A program made the translations under genes and the position numbers. A DNA stretch of 64,000 bases from Poa pratensis (Eukaryota > Streptophyta > Magnoliopsida > Poales > Poaceae). The DNA lies in assembly GCA_947311845.1 (NCBI GenBank), contig CAMZMU010000027.1, positions 45,184,053 to 45,248,052 of the forward strand. The letters are read 5' to 3'. Shown here in pieces: positions 36,420 to 47,836 of this stretch. The notes under the pieces were generated by a model. It did not search any database. It was not told where the DNA came from and saw only the letters and a program-made list of their open reading frames with translations. How positions within the stretch are numbered: position 1 is the stretch's first letter; every line of letters begins with the position of its first letter.

Positions 36420-38018
36420 TTAATTTCTCTTCCCTAACTTGATGAGAGCATTAGTAATATGTTTAGTAAAAGCCATGTTTATAGCACTAGCATTAGGACT
36501 TCTAGCTAGCTTTTGCAAGAACTTAATTACTTCAGAAATATTGCAACCATCAAAATCAAAGTCATTATCATCAAAAGTAATGGAATTATTCTCTTCCTTA
36601 TTGCTAGAAATTTCAGCATCTTTATCAAGGACAGTTTCAGAGTTATCAGGCAATTTAGGACATTTTGCAATAGAAGTGGAAACATTACCAACACCAACTA
36701 TCTTGCCATTAATGGTAGGAGGTTTGTTAACACTTGAGTTTGAAGCATTTTCAGAAGTAGTAATAGTATAAACTCTAGCAATATTATTCTTTCTAGCAAT
36801 TTCATCCTCTCTTTCCCATCTAGCATGCAATTCAGCTAACATCCTCACATTGTTATCAATTTTAACTTGTATAGCATTGAGAGTTTTGCTCTCTTTAACA
36901 TCATGAGGCATGTTCTTTAGTTTCAATAAGTCAACATCAAGAGCAAGACTATCAACTTTAGAGGAAAGCACATCAATTTTCCCAAATTTCTCCTCAACAG
37001 TTTTATTGAAAGCAGTTTGTGTACTAATAAAATCCTTAAGCATAACTTCAAGATCAGAGGGTACACTCTTATTATTATTGTAGGAGTTACTATAGGAATT
37101 TCCATAACCATTGCCACTATTAGAAGGATAGGGCCTATAATTGCTATTACCAAAATTATTCCTATAAGCATTGTTGTTGAAATTATTATTTTTAATGAAG
37201 TTCACATCAACATGCTCTTCTTGAGCAACCAAAGAAGCTAAAGGAACATTATTTGGATCAACATGTGTTTGACCATTTGCAAGCATAGACATAATAGTAT
37301 CAATTTTGGCACTCAAGGAGGAGGTTTCCTCAACAGAATTTACCTTCTTACCTGTTGGAGCTCTCTCGGTGTGCCACTCAGAATAATTAATCATCATATC
37401 ATCAAGAAGCTTTGTTGCAGCACCCAAAGTGATGGACATAAAGGTACCTCCAGCGGCCGAATCCAATAAATTCCTCGAAGAAAAATTTAATCCTGCATAG
37501 AAGGTTTGGATGATCATCCAAGTAGTCAGTCCATGAGTGGGACAATTTTTAACCAATGATTTCATTCTCTCCCATGCTTGAGCAACATGTTCATTATCAA
37601 ATTGCTTAAAATTCATTATGCTACTTCTCAAAGAAATAATCTTAGCAGGAGGATAATATTTTCCAATAAAAGCATCTTTGCATTTAGTCCATGAATCAAT
37701 ACTATTTCTAGGCAAAGATAGCAACCATTCTTTAGCACGTCCTCTCAAGGAGAAAGGAAAAAGTTTCAGTTTAATAATATCACCATCTACTTCCTTGAGC
37801 TTTTGCATTTCACAAAGTTCAACAAAGTTATTAAGGTGAACAGCAGCATCATCAGTACTAACACCAGAAAATTGCTCTTTCATAACAAGATTTAAAAGTG
37901 CAGGTTTAATTTCATAAAATTCTGCTGAAGCAGCAGGTGGAGCAATAGGTGTGCATATGAAATCATTGTTGTTCGTGCTAGTGAAATCACACAACTTAGT
38001 GTTCTCAGGAGTACTCAT
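36420..38018 (-). CDS. Element C Gag (intact frame, 532 residues)
   Basis: An uninterrupted Gag of the Athila type. I place the start at the ATG of MSTPENTKLCDF (38018), although the frame is open for another 684 bases upstream through the primer site into the LTR. The capsid core is visible (VHLNNFVELCEMQK, FPFSLRGRAKEWLLSLP, SWTKCKDAFIGKYYPPAK, QFDNEHVAQAWERMKSLVKNCP, TFYAGLNFSSRNLLDSAAGG). An asparagine- and glycine-rich stretch follows (about 280-340), then a coiled-coil-like part (SSKVDSLALDVDLLKLKN). No zinc knuckle is seen. Gag would form particles and could still package element RNA if another element supplies polymerase. It stops one frame away from the protease domain. Confidence 0.85.
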   Translation of the reverse strand: MSTPENTKLCDFTSTNNNDFICTPIAPPAASAEFYEIKPALLNLVMKEQFSGVSTDDAAVHLNNFVELCEMQKLKEVDGDIIKLKLFPFSLRGRAKEWLLSLPRNSIDSWTKCKDAFIGKYYPPAKIISLRSSIMNFKQFDNEHVAQAWERMKSLVKNCPTHGLTTWMIIQTFYAGLNFSSRNLLDSAAGGTFMSITLGAATKLLDDMMINYSEWHTERAPTGKKVNSVEETSSLSAKIDTIMSMLANGQTHVDPNNVPLASLVAQEEHVDVNFIKNNNFNNNAYRNNFGNSNYRPYPSNSGNGYGNSYSNSYNNNKSVPSDLEVMLKDFISTQTAFNKTVEEKFGKIDVLSSKVDSLALDVDLLKLKNMPHDVKESKTLNAIQVKIDNNVRMLAELHARWEREDEIARKNNIARVYTITTSENASNSSVNKPPTINGKIVGVGNVSTSIAKCPKLPDNSETVLDKDAEISSNKEENNSITFDDNDFDFDGCNISEVIKFLQKLARSPNASAINMAFTKHITNALIKLGKRN

Positions 38019-38197
38019 TTTAGCAGAAATAAAAACAGTACAGAAAATAACTTGAAAGTAAACTAGATGCAAGTAACTAATTTTTTTGTGTTTTTGATAA
38101 TTGAAAGCAAACAAGATAAAATAAAATAAACTAAGCAAGACAAAAACAAAGTAAAGAGATTGGAAGCGTGAAACTCCCCTTGCAGAAGACTGCTGTC

Positions 38198-38215
38198 TCC
38201 CCGGCAACGGCGCCA
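38198..38215 (-). other. Primer-binding site, tRNA-Asp type (element C)
   Basis: Minus-strand TGGCGCCGTTGCCGGGGA, 11 bases inside the 5' LTR end, is the usual site in Athila-type elements of grasses. Confidence 0.9.
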
Positions 38216-38226
38216 GAAAAATAGCT

Positions 38227-39821
38227 TGATGACGTGAAACACACGTTCGTTGGGAGACCCCAAGAGGAAGGTATGATGTAGTCAGCAGCAAGTTTTCCCT
38301 CAGAAAGAAACCAAGGTTATCGAACCAGTAGGAGCAGCAACTCTTCAGAAGGTTGTCAACGGCGCCAGAAAAATAGCTGTCGCAGGGAGTCTGGACTGTT
38401 GACGTGGAATCTGCACACAACACAATCAAACTACTTTGCCCCAACGAAACAGTGAGGTTGTCAATCTCACTGGCTTGCTGAAAACAAAGGATTAAACGTA
38501 TGGTGTGGAAAATGAGTATTAAATTGCAGAGAATGAAAAAGGAACAGTTTGCAGTTTGTGGTTGTTTAATCAGTGTAAAAGAATGGACCGGGGTCCACAG
38601 TTCACTAGTGGTGTCTCTCCATAAAAGATAACTAACATGTTGGGTGAACAAATTACAGCTGGGCAATTGACGAATAGTGAGCGCATGACAATGCATATAC
38701 ATGACATGTTGACTACTATGATATTTAATTGGGCATTACGACATAATACATAGACGTTATCCAACAGCATCTATGACTAATAATCCACCGCCGGGTTGTC
38801 ATCCGAGTCCCCCGTTGGTATTAAGTTGCAAGCAACGGATAATTGCATTAAGTAAAGTGCGTAATGTAAACAAACACATATGCCGTGGACATAGCATCGT
38901 TAGGTTATCCCTAGTGGCAACAGCACATCCACAACCTTAGAACTTTCTGTCACTGTCCCAGGTTAAACGGAGACATGAACCCACTATCTAGCATAAATAC
39001 TCTCTCTTGGAGTTACAAGCATCTACTTGGCCAAAGCATCTACGAGTAACGGAAAGCATGCAAGATCTTAAATAACATATAAGATAGATTGATAATCAAC
39101 TTGACATAATATTCAATATTCATCGGATCCCAGCAAACACAACATGTAGCATTACAATAATATGATCTTGATCATGTAGGGCAGCTCACAAGATCTAAAC
39201 ATGATGGCACAAAGTGGAGAGACAACCATCTAGCTACTGCTATGGACCCGTAGTCCAAGGATGAACTACTCACGCATCACTCCGGAGGCAGGCATGGCGA
39301 TGTAGAAGCCTCCGGTGACGATTCCCCTCTCCGGCAGGGTGCCGGGAAGAGGTTCTGAACCCTCCCGAGCTAGGGTTGACGACGGCGGCGTCTCTGGAAC
39401 TTTTCGTGGATATTTGCTCAGGTACTTAGGGTTTTCGCGTCGGGGGGAATAAGTAGGCGAAAGGGCGGCGGCTGCGGACCCCCGAGGGGCCCACACCACC
39501 CTAGGGCGCGGCAGAGGGGGGCCCGGCCCTAGGTGCGTGTGGCCTCCTGGTGGCCCTCCTCTGCTGCTCCTTCGCTCCGTCAGGCGTGTTCTGGAAAAAT
39601 AGGCACCCCCGTGTAGTTTCGTCCAATTCCGAGAATATTTCCAGACTAGCTTTTCTGGAATACAAAAACAGCAGAAAACAGGAACTGGCACTTCGGCATC
39701 TTGTTAATAGGTTAGTCCCAAAAAATGTATAAAAGTGATATAAAGTAGATGCAAAACATGTAGCAATTGGTATAAAACAAGCATGGAACATCAAAAATTA
39801 TAGATACGTTGAGACATATCA
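38227..39821 (-). repeat. Element C LTR, right copy (5' LTR in element orientation)
   Basis: 1595 bp. The inverted-repeat terminus is slightly decayed here (GATACGTTGAGACATATC) compared with the left copy. It is followed by target duplication CCACC. Confidence 0.95.
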
Positions 39822-39968
39822 CCACCCAGGCAAACGGGGCAGTATCACACAATAGTCATCGACACCTCCAAAAGGGAAGAGAAATTCAGTCGCAGGAGTC
39901 AACAGGTGAACGCCGTGATACCGGCAACGCCCAATTGGCTGAGGTGGTCCGAGCACACAGTAACTTGG
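39822..39968 (+). pseudogene. Element F gag-protease linker fragment
   Basis: A 147-bp island of element F between C and D. One frame reads NAVIPATPNWLRWSEHTVTW and joins SRDDHPPQV at 42680 once D and one copy of CTTGG are removed. Confidence 0.75.
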
Positions 39969-40680
39969 TGATAAGGATCAACGTGATCCAAAGGGTTTTT
40001 AGACCCGATCTTTCACGGCGAACCAAGAAATAACAAAAGATAACTTCGATCGTTGAGCAGATTGGATCTATTCCACGACACGCAAAACAGACTCAAAGAA
40101 TCGGCAATCAAACCGACAATAACTCGATCTCGGCGACCCATCCTGGGTGAACCTCACGACATATCTTTAATCTCAAAACATAACCTAATTTTACATGACG
40201 CTTGGTGCCTTTATATATAGCCGACTCGTACTAACTTGGCTTGACCAACAAGCTGGCCGCACCTGTACGTATCATTCTCAAAAGGAAATAAACAACTGAC
40301 TTATATTAATCTAAGCAAATATGACTAGGACTCCTTTAATTAACGTGTGCACTAGGCCTCTTGATTGGTGCATCTCCTTGACGTGTATGGTAGGTGGACC
40401 CCAGCCACATGCATGCATGGACAAATACTCCATCAGCTAGAACCTCCTGTGCAGCAGCTCGACTTTCTCCGCGGACGTGGCAGTTCAAAGAAATAGCAGG
40501 CAATTTCATCTCCGGTCGAATTATTTCTTTCCTTGTATTTCTCTTTGACCGGCGCAAATAAAAACAGAAAATCTGATTTTGTTGTGATCTTCTCATACTC
40601 ATTGGCACGCAGTTTATTTGCATATGTGGCATTTAACTTGACAGGCGATCCAACAACATCAAATATGGCGTGCCACATCA
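39969..40680 (-). repeat. Element D LTR, left copy
   Basis: Read on +, starts TGATAAGGATC and ends GCCACATCA. Nearly identical to 41963-42674, with balanced one-base indels. Confidence 0.93.
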
Positions 40681-41076
40681 TCCTCCTCCCCTTCAGGCGA
40701 AACCGTCCTCGGTTTCAAGTCATCTCTGCAGCAACATCTTAATGAACAAGCTGAACGTCAACCACATGAACATCAACCGCAGCAGTAACGGCCACATCTA
40801 TAGGCTGAATGGTGTAAGAACAAGTGCAGCAGTGTCGGCCACTACAGAAATTGCAACAGCTTCGACTCTGTCTTCTTTGCCTCTTCAAACTCTTTAAGCT
40901 TCAATTTGGCCTCCTTCTTCTTCTGCAATCAGCTCATCTTTCCAAGCCTTGTAGATTATGGGATCCATAGATTTCAGTGCATACTCTGTCTTACCACGAA
41001 TCACAGTATATTGGTAGTACGTTACGTGTCATAGTTCAAGGAGTAGACTGCACCTTGCTGATTGCACCATGGCTGT

Positions 41077-41301
41077 CTAACAAAACATGACACGAAACCA
41101 AATACTCTGGAAGTACGTCGCACAGAACACAAAAGATAATGGTCCTAGCATACATTGCACTTGTGTTTGGTACGTGATAGTGAATCTGTCTGGACCCCAA
41201 CATAACTGGTAGGGTTGTGGATGCAGTGTCCTCGGCAAGTCCAGCTTCTCCACTATCTCAAGACTAACAATATTGACAGTACTCAAATGATCGATTGTCA
41301 A
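41077..41301 (-). pseudogene. Protease-region remnant inside element D
   Basis: A 74-residue frame with VEKLDLPRTLHPQPYQLCWG and a second stretch resembling the end of a gypsy protease domain (FVFCATYFQS). The active-site Asp-Ser-Gly is absent. The likeness is by eye and moderate. Confidence 0.4.
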
Positions 41302-41362
41302 TGCACATGATCTGTCTATTGACAGTACTCAAATGATCGATTGTCAATGCACATGATCTGTC
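41271..41362. repeat. Tandem duplication, 2 x 46 bp, inside element D
   Basis: Both copies begin TATTGACAGTACTCAAATGA and are identical except at the last bases. Each contains a small inverted pair (TTGACAGT with ATTGTCAA). Confidence 0.85.
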
Positions 41363-41945
41363 TTGTACCTTCACTTAGTGTGAAACAGGTTATTGTGTTG
41401 TCCTTTCTCTTCTAACCATGATCCAGCAGATAAACATATCATAATTGCTTCCCAAGGCAGTGTCGCGGTACAGACTCAACGGCAGACAGCAGTAACCGGC
41501 AGCAGACAGTAGCTAGAGAGTAGAACTTGTAGATCGATCGTAGTCCTTCTCGATGGAAGACACAGCAAGCAGTAGATAAATAGCCATGAAATCGGAACGT
41601 ATCTCCACTTACCAAGCAAAGCAAGCTGCCTCGATCTGGTCACCGAGCGGAATAGAAAATTCCTTCAGGGTTTCTTATTCCCAGCAGCATCGATCTTGAC
41701 GTATACAATAATATCTGATCCAAAGAATTTTAGCAGACAGAAAAACTCCAGCAGATTAGCACGGCGATAGAGCTTCATGTACTAAAACTCCGACGCCTCC
41801 AATCCAAGATCAACACCGGTGTGTTCGCAGACGCCTCCGGCAGCAACCTCTTCAGCAGATGGAAAACCGGTGTGTTGGCAGATCGCCTCCGGCAGCAAAC
41901 TTTCAGCGGATAAATCTTAGAACAAAATCGCCGTGAGAAACCCGA

Positions 41946-41959
41946 CGAATCTGATACCA
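41946..41959 (-). other. Primer-binding site, tRNA-iMet type (element D)
   Basis: Minus-strand TGGTATCAGATTCG, three bases from the 5' LTR. The last bases deviate from the usual site. Confidence 0.75.
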
Positions 41960-41962
41960 AGA

Positions 41963-42674
41963 TGATAAGGATCAACGTGATCCAAAGGGTTTTTAGGCCC
42001 GATCTTTCACGGCGAACCAAGAAATAACAAAAGATAACTTCGATCGTTGAGCAGATTGATCTACTCCACGACACGCAAAACAGACTCAAAAGAATCAGCA
42101 ATCAAAACCGACAATAACTCGATCTCGGCGACCCATCCTGGTGAACCTCACGACATATCTTTAATCTCAAAACATAACCTAATTTTACATGACGCTTAGT
42201 GGCTTTATATATAGCCGACTCGTACTAACTTGGCTTGACCAACAAGCTGGCCGCACCTGTACGTATCATTCTCAAAGGAAATAAACAACTGACTTATATT
42301 AATCTAAGCAAAATGACTAGGACTCCTTTAATTAACGTGTGCACTAGGCCTCTTGATTGGTGCATCTCCTTGACGTGTAGGTAGGTGGACCCCAGCCACA
42401 TGCATGCATGGACAAATACTCCATCAGCAAGAACCTCCTGTGCAGCAGCTCGACTTTCTCCGGCGGACGTGGCGGTTCAAAGAAATAGCAGGCAATTTCA
42501 TCTCCGGTCGAATTATTTCTTTCCTTGTATTTCTCTTTGACCGGCTCAAATAAAAACAGAAAATCTGATTTTGTTGTGATCTTCTCATACTCATTGGCAC
42601 GCAGTTTATTTGCATATGTGGCATTTAACTTGACAGGCGATCCAACAACATCAAATATATGGCGTGCCACATCA
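41963..42674 (-). repeat. Element D LTR, right copy (5' LTR in element orientation)
   Basis: 712 bp, ends in ACATCA before the target duplication CTTGG. Confidence 0.93.
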
Positions 42675-43062
42675 CTTGGAGTCGTGACGATCACCCGCCG
42701 CAAGTACGGGAACCTGGCAAGTTGGCACTAGTTGTGGCACCGTACGTAGCAGGATACAAGCTGACCAAAGTGCTTATGGATGGAGGAAGCAGCATTAATA
42801 TCTTGTACTACGATACGTTCCAGCGTATAGGACTCAAGGATTCCAGCCTGCAGCCCACATCAACCGTGTTTCACGGCATTGTCCCAGGAAGGTCCGCACG
42901 GCCAGCGGGGAAAATAACCCTAGGGGTAACTTTTGGGACAGAAGAGAACTTCAGAAGCGAGTTCCTATGTTTGAAGTGGTAAAATTTCAAAGCCCATACG
43001 ACGCCTTGTTTGGAAGAACAACTTTTGCTAAGTTTATGGCCAGGCCATGCTACGTTTACCTA
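42675..43062 (+). pseudogene. Element F protease
   Basis: The frame 42675-42982 reads PGKLALVVAPYVAGYKLTKV and the active-site motif MDGGSSINILYYDTF (Tat-type D-G-G in place of D-S/T-G), then GKITLGVTFGTEENFRSEF. A missing base near 42970 shifts the phase. The next phase reads VVKFQSPYDALFGRTTFAKF and ends in a TAG at about 43060, where relatives carry a codon and continue. Confidence 0.8.
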
Positions 43063-44445
43063 TAGTTGAAGATACCAGGACCAAAAGGGGTCATCACAGT
43101 GTACGGAGATAGAGACAAAGCAATAGAATGTGAAAAAGGAGATGCGGCCTTCGCAGAATCTGCTTGTGCCGCGGAAGAGCTAAAAGGTTATAAGTTGCAG
43201 GTGGACACAAATGACATGAGCGTAGTTACCACGCCATCTGCCGAGCCGCCAATGAAATTCAAAGCGGCCCAGGACACCAAGCAGATAAATCTTGTTCCTG
43301 GCGACTCATCCAACCAAACCAGCATTGGAGCACACATGGAAGAAGAGCAGGAGAAGGCTCTCGACGCTTTCCTTCAGGAAAACAAGGATATCTTCGCATG
43401 GAAACCGTCAGATATGCCAGGAGTACCAAGAGAATTAGCAGAACATAGCCTCAAAGTGAACCTTGTGGCTAAACCAGTGAAGCAGCCACTACGGCGTTTC
43501 CATGATGATAGAAGAAAGGCAATAGGGGAGGAAATAGCTCGCCTACTGGCTGCAGGATTCATCACAGAGGTATACCATCCAGAGTGGGTAGCAAACCCAG
43601 TCTTGGTTATGAAAAAGAATGGTACGTGCGAATGTGCGTTGATTACACCAGTCTTAACAAAGCCTGCCCAAAGGATCCATTTGCTTTGCCGCGAATCGAC
43701 CAAGTGATTGATTCAACTGCTGGGTGTGAGCTGTTATGCTTCTTGGATGCCTATTCAGGCTACCATCAAATCAAGATGAAGAGGGAGGACCAAGAAAAGA
43801 CGTCCTTCATCACACCCTTTGGAGCTTTTTGTTATGTCAGCATGCCCTTTGTGTTGAAGAATGTAGGTGCGACTTACCAAAGATGCATTCAGAATTGTCT
43901 ACATGAGCAAATAGGTCGCAACGTTCACGCCTACGTGGATGATATTGTGGTTAAGTCGCAAGTTGGCCAGGACCTTATTAGTGACCTGGCAGAGACATTC
44001 ACAAATCTCAGAAAATACAACATGAAGCTCAATCCCACAAAGTGCGTCTTCGGAGTACTAACAGGAAAGCTATTGGGATTCATAGTATCAGAAAGAGGCA
44101 TTGAGGCCAACCCTGACAAGATAAAGGCTGTGATGGATCTCCAAAAACTAGAAAAGATAAAAGATGTGCAACGACTTACCGGTTGCGTAGCAGCTTTGAG
44201 TCGCTTTATATCAAGATTGGGAGAGAAAGCACAACCTTTGTACAGACTGTTGAAAAAATCAGACACCTTCATTTGGGATGCAGAGGCTGACGAAGCTCTG
44301 ACAGCCTTGAAACATCAATTGACGAATGCTCCAGTTCTGGCGGCTCCAAAGGATAAAGAGCCCATGCTACTATACATAGCGGCGAATTCCCGTGCTGTGA
44401 GCGCTGTCATGGTTGTGGAGAGACAAGAACACGGAAAGGAATACC
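43063..44445 (+). pseudogene. Element F reverse transcriptase
   Basis: Frame 43066-43620 holds the linker and RT entry (DIFAWKPSDMPGVPRELAEH, GFITEVYHPEWVANPVLVMK). Near 43622 one base is off and frame 43584-44445 continues with MCVDYTSLNKACPKDPFALP, FLDAYSGYHQIKM, SFITPFGAFCYVSMPF, the catalytic YVDD at 43932-43943, KLLGFIVSERGIEANPDKI and the connection domain to VVERQEHGKEY. The catalytic aspartates are kept. Element E interrupts it at 44445, and RNase H resumes at 53899 in frame. Confidence 0.87.
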
Positions 44446-45843
44446 TGATGACCCACAAGTATAGGGGATCGCAACAGTCTTCGAGGGAAGTAAAACCCAA
44501 ATTTATTGATTCGACACAAGGGGAGCCAAAGAATATTTATAAGCCTTGACAGATGATTTGTCAGTTCAGCTGCACCTGGAAGTAGACTTGCTCGACACAG
44601 TTTATCAGTAGCAACAGTTTTATGACAGTAGCAGTAGTGAAATAAAGCAGCAGTAAAATAAAGACAGCAGTAATAATTGCAGTAGACAGCAGGATTAAAA
44701 TACTGTAGGCATAGGGATGGATGAACGGGCGCTGCATGGATGAGATAATTCATGAAATAGTCATACATAGGGCAATTGCAGATAAATAATAATAAGGTAT
44801 CCAAGTAATAATCAATCATAAGCATGTGTTCCGTATTTAGTCGTACGTGCTCGCAATGAGAAACTTGCACAACATCTTTTGTCCTACCAGCCCGTTTGCA
44901 GCGGGGCCTCAAGGGAAACTACTGGTAATTAAGGTGCTCCTTTTAATAAAGCACCGGAGCAAAGCATTAACACTCCGTGAACACATGTGATCCTCACGTC
45001 GCAACCATCCCCTCCGGTTATCCCAATTTCTGTCACTTTGGGGCCTCGGGTTCCGGACAGTGACGTGTGTATACAACTTATAGATATGATCCAAAACAAT
45101 AATTATTCTCATGATTCAATAACATGTTCAGATCTGAGATCATGGCACTCGGGCCCTAAGTGACAAGCATTAAGCATAATAAGTTGCAACAATGACATAA
45201 AGTACTACCGATGGATACTAGGCACCAAGCCCTAACAAATCTCACAACTATTACATGAATGATCTCATCCAATCCCTACCATCCCCTCAGCCTACAGCGG
45301 GGAATTACTCACACATGGATGGGGGAGTCATGGATGGTCGATGGAGAGGTGGCGGTGATGATGATGGCGATGATCTCCTCCAATTCCCCGTCCCGGCAGG
45401 GTGCCAGAACGGAGTTTCTGATCCCCGAAATAGGGTTTTCGATGGCGGCGGAGCTCTGGAAGGTTTCTGGAAAAAGCGTCGATTCCCCCGAAGTTTTTAG
45501 GTCAGAGGCTTTAAGTAGTCCGAAGGGGAGCGCTGGGGGCCACACAGGGGGGCCACACCACCCCTGGGCGCGGCAAGGGCCCACCCGCGCCCTGGGTGCG
45601 TGTGGTGCCCCTGTGCACCCTCCTCGCTTCGTCTTCTGGCTCCGTGGGTCTTCTGGAAAAATAGAATTTCTGGAATTTTTCTGGAATTTTCCTAAAACTT
45701 TGACTTTCTGCACAAAAACGAGACACCAAGGCAATTCTGCTGAAAACAGCGTTAGTCCGTGTTAGTTGCATTCAAATCACACAAATTAGAGGAAAAACAA
45801 TAGCAAAAGTGTTCGGAAAAGTAGATACGTTTTGGACGTATCA
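44446..45843 (-). repeat. Element E LTR, left copy (3' LTR in element orientation)
   Basis: On the minus strand it begins TGATACGTCCAAAACGTATC, the same inverted-repeat style of terminus as element C. GC-rich open frames at 45255-45765 are not genes. Confidence 0.95.
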
Positions 45844-47836
45844 ACTCCCCCCAAGCTTAGCTTATTGCTTGTCCTCAAGCAATTCAGTTAACAACTGAGT
45901 GCGATAAAAGAAACTTTTACGAACACATTTGCTTCATATGATGTATACATGCCTACTATATGATCAATTACTTAGACAATTCATAATAGGAACCATGCAA
46001 ATAATGACACCTAGTAGTTATGCAAATCATGAAAAGATACCAAAGTACTAAGAATGAATAACATAGCATATATCTATCCACAAGAATTGCAATGTTCGTA
46101 AAAAGATATGACAAAGTGGTATCTCGCTTGCCTTTGTTTGAAGGGCAAAACATAAATGCCAAGGCACCTCTGAAGTTCAAGTGAAGACTAGATATAAAAA
46201 TATCAAAGATAAGAGTATCATAGTTATACCTCAATTAATCGTATCCTGGGACAAGCACATTACACTAAGAACGACAGTTATGCTCTCGAAGAGGTGCTCA
46301 AAGAAAGGATGGTGACTCAACATAAAAATAAAAGATTGGCCCTTCGCAGAGGGAAGCAGGGATTAACACGTGCTAGAGCTTTTTATTTTAAAAACAGAGG
46401 TAAAAATGTTTTGAGAGGTGTTTGTTAATTGTCAACGAATGGTAGCGGGTGAGAACAGTATTCTACCTGTCAAACGGACTTTTAAGAGCGGCTCCCATGA
46501 AGGACGTTATTTCTACCAGCAAGGCAGATCATCCCTCTTTCTCTTTGGTTTACACACATTCAGGTATTTCACTGTTTGTCATTGCTTACTGATGAATCAG
46601 GGCAAAAGTGTGAAGAGAATTAATTGGTTAAAGTTGTAATTAATTGGGACTGGGCACCCCGTTGCCAGCTCTTTTTGCAAGTTATTGGATAAGCGGATGT
46701 ATATGCCACTAGTCCAGGTGTAAAAGTCCATTTGACAAATAGAATAAAGAATAACCACACTAATTCCTCATGAGCTAGTAAACATTGACACAAAAAGGGA
46801 AATATTTTGAAAGTTTTAAAGGTAGCACATGCAAATTTACTTGGAATGGCTTGAAATACCATGCATAGGAGTTTTTGGTGGACTCTTTGGGATAACTTGG
46901 TTTAAAGGATTTGGATGCACGAGCAGCATTCCCGCTCAGTACAAGTGAAGGCTAGCAATAGACTGGGAAGCGACAACCACGAGAGCGATAACGGTCATAA
47001 TCATGCTTGCGACAAAATAAAATTAACGGAGGCATAAAATGATACTAAAACTCTGAGGCAAAATAGATCATCAAGGCTTAATTGACTTTATTTTTCAGTC
47101 ATAACATGTGTGAGCATGTGCCAAGTCGAATCAAGTGAATTATTCAGAGGAGGATACCAGCCTGCCATACCGTTTTACGAATAGAACAATGCATGTAAAT
47201 ATCTATATGACATGTTATTCGCTATTAGCAATTTGGTACTGGTCATAAGAAGACATGAACTACTAAGTAATCATTAAATAACATAACCACTACCATGATA
47301 GCTAAGCATGTTCACATGAGTAGGCATATTTACAAAAATGAAAAACAAATAGAGTTCATACCAGCCTTTTACCACATCCGAATTGTCGTAAGTCGTCATT
47401 ATTGCTTTTCACTTGTGTGGCTTGAATGATGTGAAATGATAACCAAGTCCAAGTGGAACCACGGAAATTTTTCGAACTCCTGAAACAACTATACAAAACG
47501 GCAGAAGAACAACAAATATTTTTGGGTTTTCGAATTAAAGCAAGCATAGAAAGAAACAAGCAAACAAAGCAAAATCTTTTTGGATTTTTGAATAACAAGC
47601 CAAAACGAAAAATAAAGTAAACTAGCACTACAAATTCAAAAGCAAGAGAAATAAAGGAAATATTTTTGGTCTTTTGGTGTTTTGCGAAAATGAAATGGAC
47701 ACAAGAAACAAAAGAAAAGAAACAAACTAAAACATGGATATACAAAGTACCGACATGATATGAATATGATAAAATGAGTGAACTTGTCGGCATACCTCCC
47801 CCCAAGCTTAGGCTTTTGGCCTAAGTGGGAGACTAA
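45844..47836 (-). other. Element E 3' non-coding region
   Basis: From the polypurine tract (minus AAGCTTGGGGGGAGT, 45844-45858) to the second ORF. It contains the 391-bp block 46409-46799 shared with element C and, beyond it, a weaker match to C (GGATTTGGATGCACGAG near 46903). No frame worth calling. Confidence 0.8.

Larger units (their letters stand above)
31668..39821 (-). mobile_element. Element C: Athila-type non-autonomous retrotransposon (Sabrina-like)
   Basis: 8.15 kb with LTRs 31668-33263 and 38227-39821 and the target duplication CCACC (31663-31667 and 39822-39826). A tRNA-Asp-type primer site beside the right LTR puts it on the minus strand. It encodes Gag and a protease-like domain but no RT, RNase H or integrase. 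LTR ends and Gag resemble the Sabrina family of Triticeae (recalled, not searched). The LTRs are almost identical, so insertion is recent. It splits the gag-protease linker of element F. Confidence 0.9.
39969..42674 (-). mobile_element. Element D: 2.7-kb non-autonomous LTR retrotransposon
   Basis: Two 712-bp LTRs (39969-40680 and 41963-42674) flank a 1282-bp interior. The target duplication is CTTGG (39964-39968 and 42675-42679). A tRNA-iMet-type primer site lies at 41946-41959 on the minus strand and a polypurine tract (GGGGAGGAGGA) at 40681-40691. The interior has no gag, RT or integrase. A minus-strand frame at 41301-41077 (LSTVNIVSLEIVEKLDLP, then YQLCWG) looks like the region just after a gypsy protease active site, which suggests it derives from a deleted gypsy element. 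Two 46-bp tandem copies lie at 41271-41316 and 41317-41362. Confidence 0.9.
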
